Shown here piece after piece: positions 40,484-42,279 of a stretch of 42,279 bases of DNA; positions within the stretch are counted from its first letter, which is position 1, and every line of letters begins with the position of its first letter. Below the pieces are notes generated by a model that saw nothing but the letters and a program-made list of their open reading frames with translations, was not told the origin of the DNA and searched no databases. The position numbers and the translations under genes were made by a program. Source of the stretch: 40CM-2-70-7 sp035505915. GTDB taxonomy: Bacteria; Gemmatimonadota; Gemmatimonadetes; Gemmatimonadales; GWC2-71-9. The stretch is from positions 1-42,279 of the forward strand of contig DATJQI010000041.1 of NCBI GenBank assembly GCA_035505915.1, read 5' to 3'.

Positions 40484-41880
40484 TCACGGCAGGCGTGGAT
40501 GGGGACCACCTTGCCGGGGTTCACCCGCTCGTCCGGGTCGAAAACGCGCCGCACCGCGTGCATCGCGGCGAGCGAGGCCCCGTCGAAGATGGACGGCATA
40601 TAGCGCAGCTTGTCGACTCCCACGCCGTGCTCTCCCGTGATGGTGCCCCCGGCCGCGATGCAGGCGGCCATGATCTCGGCGCTGGCGGCCTGGACCCGCT
40701 CGTGCTCGTCGGCGTCGGTGGCGTCGAAGGAAATATTGGGGTGGAGGTTGCCGTCGCCGGCATGGAAGACGTTCGAGACCCGGAGGCGGTAGCGGCCGGC
40801 GATATCCCCGATCCGCTCCAGGACGTCGGGCAGGGAGGTCCGCGGGACCACGGCATCCTGGACCACGAGATCGCGGGAGAGGCGGCCCATCGCTCCGAAG
40901 GCCTTCTTGCGGCCCTGCCAGAGCCGCTCCCGCTCGGCGGGATCGGCCGCCGTCTTCACACTCCGGGCACCGTGCGCCTTGAGGAGATCGGCGACCGCCC
41001 GGGTATCGGCTTCGACGGCCGCCTCGAACCGGCCATCGAGCTCCACCAGGAGGACGGCGGCGGCGTCCCGCGGGTAGCCGGCGGCATAGACCGAATCTTC
41101 CACGGCACCGATGCACGAGCGGTCCATCATCTCGAGCGCCGCGGGCACGACGCCGCTCGCGATGATGCGGGACACGGCCTCCCCGGCGGCGCGGATGGAG
41201 AGGAAGTCGGCCAGGAGGGTGCGGATCGCTCGGGGTACGGGCGTGAGCTTCACTGTGATCCGCGTGGCGATCCCGAAATTGCCCTCGGAGCCTACGAATC
41301 CGCCGACCAGGTCCGGCCCCCACGGCTCCCCGGAGGGACTCCCGAGCTCCACGACGGACCCGTCCGCGAGCACCACCTCGAGGGCCAGGATGTGGTTGGT
41401 GGTGACTCCGTACTTGAGGCAGTGCGGGCCGCCGGCATTCTCCGCGACGTTGCCGCCGACGGTGCAGGCGGACTGGCTGGAAGGGTCGGGGGCGTAGAGG
41501 AGGCCCAGGGGCAGGGTGGCCGCCGAGAGCTTGAGGTTGACCACGCCCGGCTCGACGATGGCGCGGCGGTTGGCGGGCTCGACGGCGACGATCCGGTTCA
41601 GGCGGGTGAGGACGATCAGGACGGCATCGGCCGCGGCGAGGGCGCCCCCCGACAGCCCGGTCCCGGCGCCCCGGGGGACGAAGGGGATGTTCCGCGGGGC
41701 CAGGAGCTTGACGACGGCGATCAGCTCTTCTCTGGTGCCGGGCAGGACGACGAGGCCGGGAAGGGTCCGGTGAGTCGGGAGGCCGTCGGCGGAGTAGGTC
41801 AGGCGTTCCGACACGGAGGAACGGACGTGGGAGGGGCCCACGATGTCCGCGAGCGCTGATTTCAGATCACCTGGGAGCAC
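40468..41880 (-). CDS. glcD: Glycolate oxidase catalytic subunit GlcD
   Basis: A 470-residue FAD-linked 2-hydroxy-acid oxidase that converts glycolate (or D-lactate) to glyoxylate with GlcE and GlcF. It carries the PP-loop PFVPRGAGTGLSGGAL, NVAENAGGPHCLKYGVTTNH, and the C-terminal GEHGVGVDKL with HAGDGNLHPN, typical of the VAO/GlcD family. I took GTG 41880 (VLPGDLKSALADIVG) because a TATACT box ends 7 nt before it; longer starts would pass through that box. It is the first gene of a six-kilobase minus-strand operon with glcE, glcF, ygfZ and the epimerase. Confidence 0.94.
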   Translation of the reverse strand: MLPGDLKSALADIVGPSHVRSSVSERLTYSADGLPTHRTLPGLVVLPGTREELIAVVKLLAPRNIPFVPRGAGTGLSGGALAAADAVLIVLTRLNRIVAVEPANRRAIVEPGVVNLKLSAATLPLGLLYAPDPSSQSACTVGGNVAENAGGPHCLKYGVTTNHILALEVVLADGSVVELGSPSGEPWGPDLVGGFVGSEGNFGIATRITVKLTPVPRAIRTLLADFLSIRAAGEAVSRIIASGVVPAALEMMDRSCIGAVEDSVYAAGYPRDAAAVLLVELDGRFEAAVEADTRAVADLLKAHGARSVKTAADPAERERLWQGRKKAFGAMGRLSRDLVVQDAVVPRTSLPDVLERIGDIAGRYRLRVSNVFHAGDGNLHPNISFDATDADEHERVQAASAEIMAACIAAGGTITGEHGVGVDKLRYMPSIFDGASLAAMHAVRRVFDPDERVNPGKVVPIHACREWSAA

Positions 41881-41887
41881 GCTTACA

Positions 41888-41893
41888 AGTATA
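41888..41893 (-). promoter_or_regulatory. TATACT -10 box 7 nt before glcD
   Basis: TATACT lies within TATATACT on the minus strand and ends 7 nt before the GTG at 41880. There is no Shine-Dalgarno and no clear -35. It is a member of the leaderless-type set. Confidence 0.6.
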
Positions 41894-41910
41894 TAGGCAA
41901 TGCAAATGCC

Positions 41911-41990
41911 AGACGCACAGACGCGAGACGGCAAACGGGGGTCAGGACTGAGTCCCGACCCCCGTTTCCCATCGGTGCGTCTGTGCGTCT
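41911..41990. terminator. Long two-part inverted repeat / terminator after the sigma gene
   Basis: Outer arms AGACGCACAGACGC (41911-41924) and GCGTCTGTGCGTCT (41977-41990) are perfect 14-nt complements. Inner arms AAACGGGGGTC (41933-41943) and GACCCCCGTTT (41957-41967) are 11-nt complements around GGACTGAGTCC. The inner hairpin followed by TTT on the minus strand is likely the terminator of the sigma gene. The 116-nt region 41881-41996 holds nothing else apart from the glcD box. Confidence 0.7.
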
Positions 41991-41996
41991 AGTAGT

Positions 41997-42279
41997 TCAG
42001 GCCGCCCGCCAGAAGCCCTTGAGGGCCCGACCGTCGGGGGATTCGCGCAGCTTCTCGAACGCCCGTTCTCTGATCTGCCGGATGCGCTCGCGCGTGACGC
42101 CCATGAGGGCCCCGATCTTCTCGAGGGTCATGGCCTCACTGCCTTCTTCGAGTCCGTAGTAGAGATAGAGGATCTTGCGTTCGCGGGGAGCCAGGTACTT
42201 CTGGAAGATGCGGTCGATGAACTCGCGCATCAGCTTGCCGTCGGTGGTGTCTTCGATCTCGCCGCCTTCGATGCCGGCG
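41997..42279 (-). CDS. RpoD-type sigma-70 factor, C-terminal region 4 (partial)
   Basis: The 93 C-terminal residues of a sigma-70 family factor; the gene continues past the window edge. Region 4 shows FIDRIFQKYLAPRERKILYL followed by YYGLEEG, and the -35-binding helix-turn-helix TLEKIGALMGVTRERIRQIR, with the end FEKLRESPDGRALKGFW. The sequence is that of housekeeping or RpoS-like group 1/2 factors. The frame upstream of the internal ATG at 42230 is open (GIEGGEIEDTTDGKL), so the protein does not start there. Confidence 0.93.
   Translation of the reverse strand, partial: AGIEGGEIEDTTDGKLMREFIDRIFQKYLAPRERKILYLYYGLEEGSEAMTLEKIGALMGVTRERIRQIRERAFEKLRESPDGRALKGFWRAA

Overview
The window is a very GC-rich (roughly 70 %), gene-dense bacterial chromosome segment with short intergenic gaps. 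There is no rRNA, no tRNA that I could recognise, no CRISPR array, no transposase and no phage gene. The gene set is that of an aerobic diderm heterotroph: an RND/adaptor/TolC efflux operon, a fused E1-E2 2-oxoglutarate dehydrogenase, a fused methionine synthase/MTHFR, a periplasmic methionine-sulfoxide repair system, glycolate oxidase, and an RpoD-type sigma factor at the right edge. Together with GC content and leaderless-looking starts this suggests a Gemmatimonadota-like soil bacterium. That placement is an inference from gene style; no marker gene in the window settles it.

Layout. 1-1868 (minus): cobalamin-type binding protein, CapA-like phosphatase, and the first codons of a third gene. 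1956-3923 (plus): OPT-family transporter. 3850-7764 (minus): acyl-CoA dehydrogenase, aminotransferase, MsrP, MsrQ. 7825-8217 (plus): Hsp15-like S4 protein. 8198-15054 (minus): outer-membrane factor, adaptor and RND pump, followed almost without spacing by a dienelactone hydrolase and a DinB protein. 15213-16456 (plus): CcdA-like and TlpA-like thiol-redox pair. 16458-18954 (minus): homocysteine methyltransferase/MTHFR fusion, then an exported peroxiredoxin whose catalytic residue is encoded by an in-frame TGA. 19033-19866 (plus): DUF2231-like membrane protein. 19880-24090 (minus): Kgd-type 2-oxoglutarate dehydrogenase and YggT. 24149-26955 (plus): class A beta-lactamase-like protein, then a leader with an intrinsic terminator, an atypical P-II protein and an ammonium transporter. 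26957-32637: vWA protein, MFS transporter (plus), cytidylate-kinase-like protein, SPFH protein and MoxR-type ATPase. 32647-35592 (minus): GH38-like protein with a Tat-like signal. 35713-35937 (plus): small repeat lipoprotein. 35963-41880 (minus): glcD-glcE-glcF, a YgfZ/GcvT-like protein and an NAD-dependent epimerase. 41997-42279 (minus): C-terminal end of a sigma-70 factor.

The strongest unusual signal is the peroxiredoxin at 16458-17030. One continuous frame is interrupted by a single TGA at codon 81, exactly where this family has its peroxidatic cysteine. A 7-bp hairpin with an 8-nt loop starts 14 nt after the TGA, which fits the published geometry of bacterial SECIS elements. The protein has no cysteine at all, so it is best read as a selenoprotein. 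Other signals are: a repeated TANNNT box 5-7 nt before the start codons of at least six first genes, suggesting leaderless mRNAs; dispersed heptanucleotide arrays (GGGAAGC and relatives) that sit inside coding sequence and form a mirrored 28 + 28 nt inverted array in the Kgd linker; and a terminator-bearing leader in front of the P-II/ammonium transporter pair.

Many junctions on both strands are 1- or 4-nt stop/start overlaps (TGATG, TAGTG, ATGA, GTGA), so most genes sit in tight, probably translationally coupled operons.
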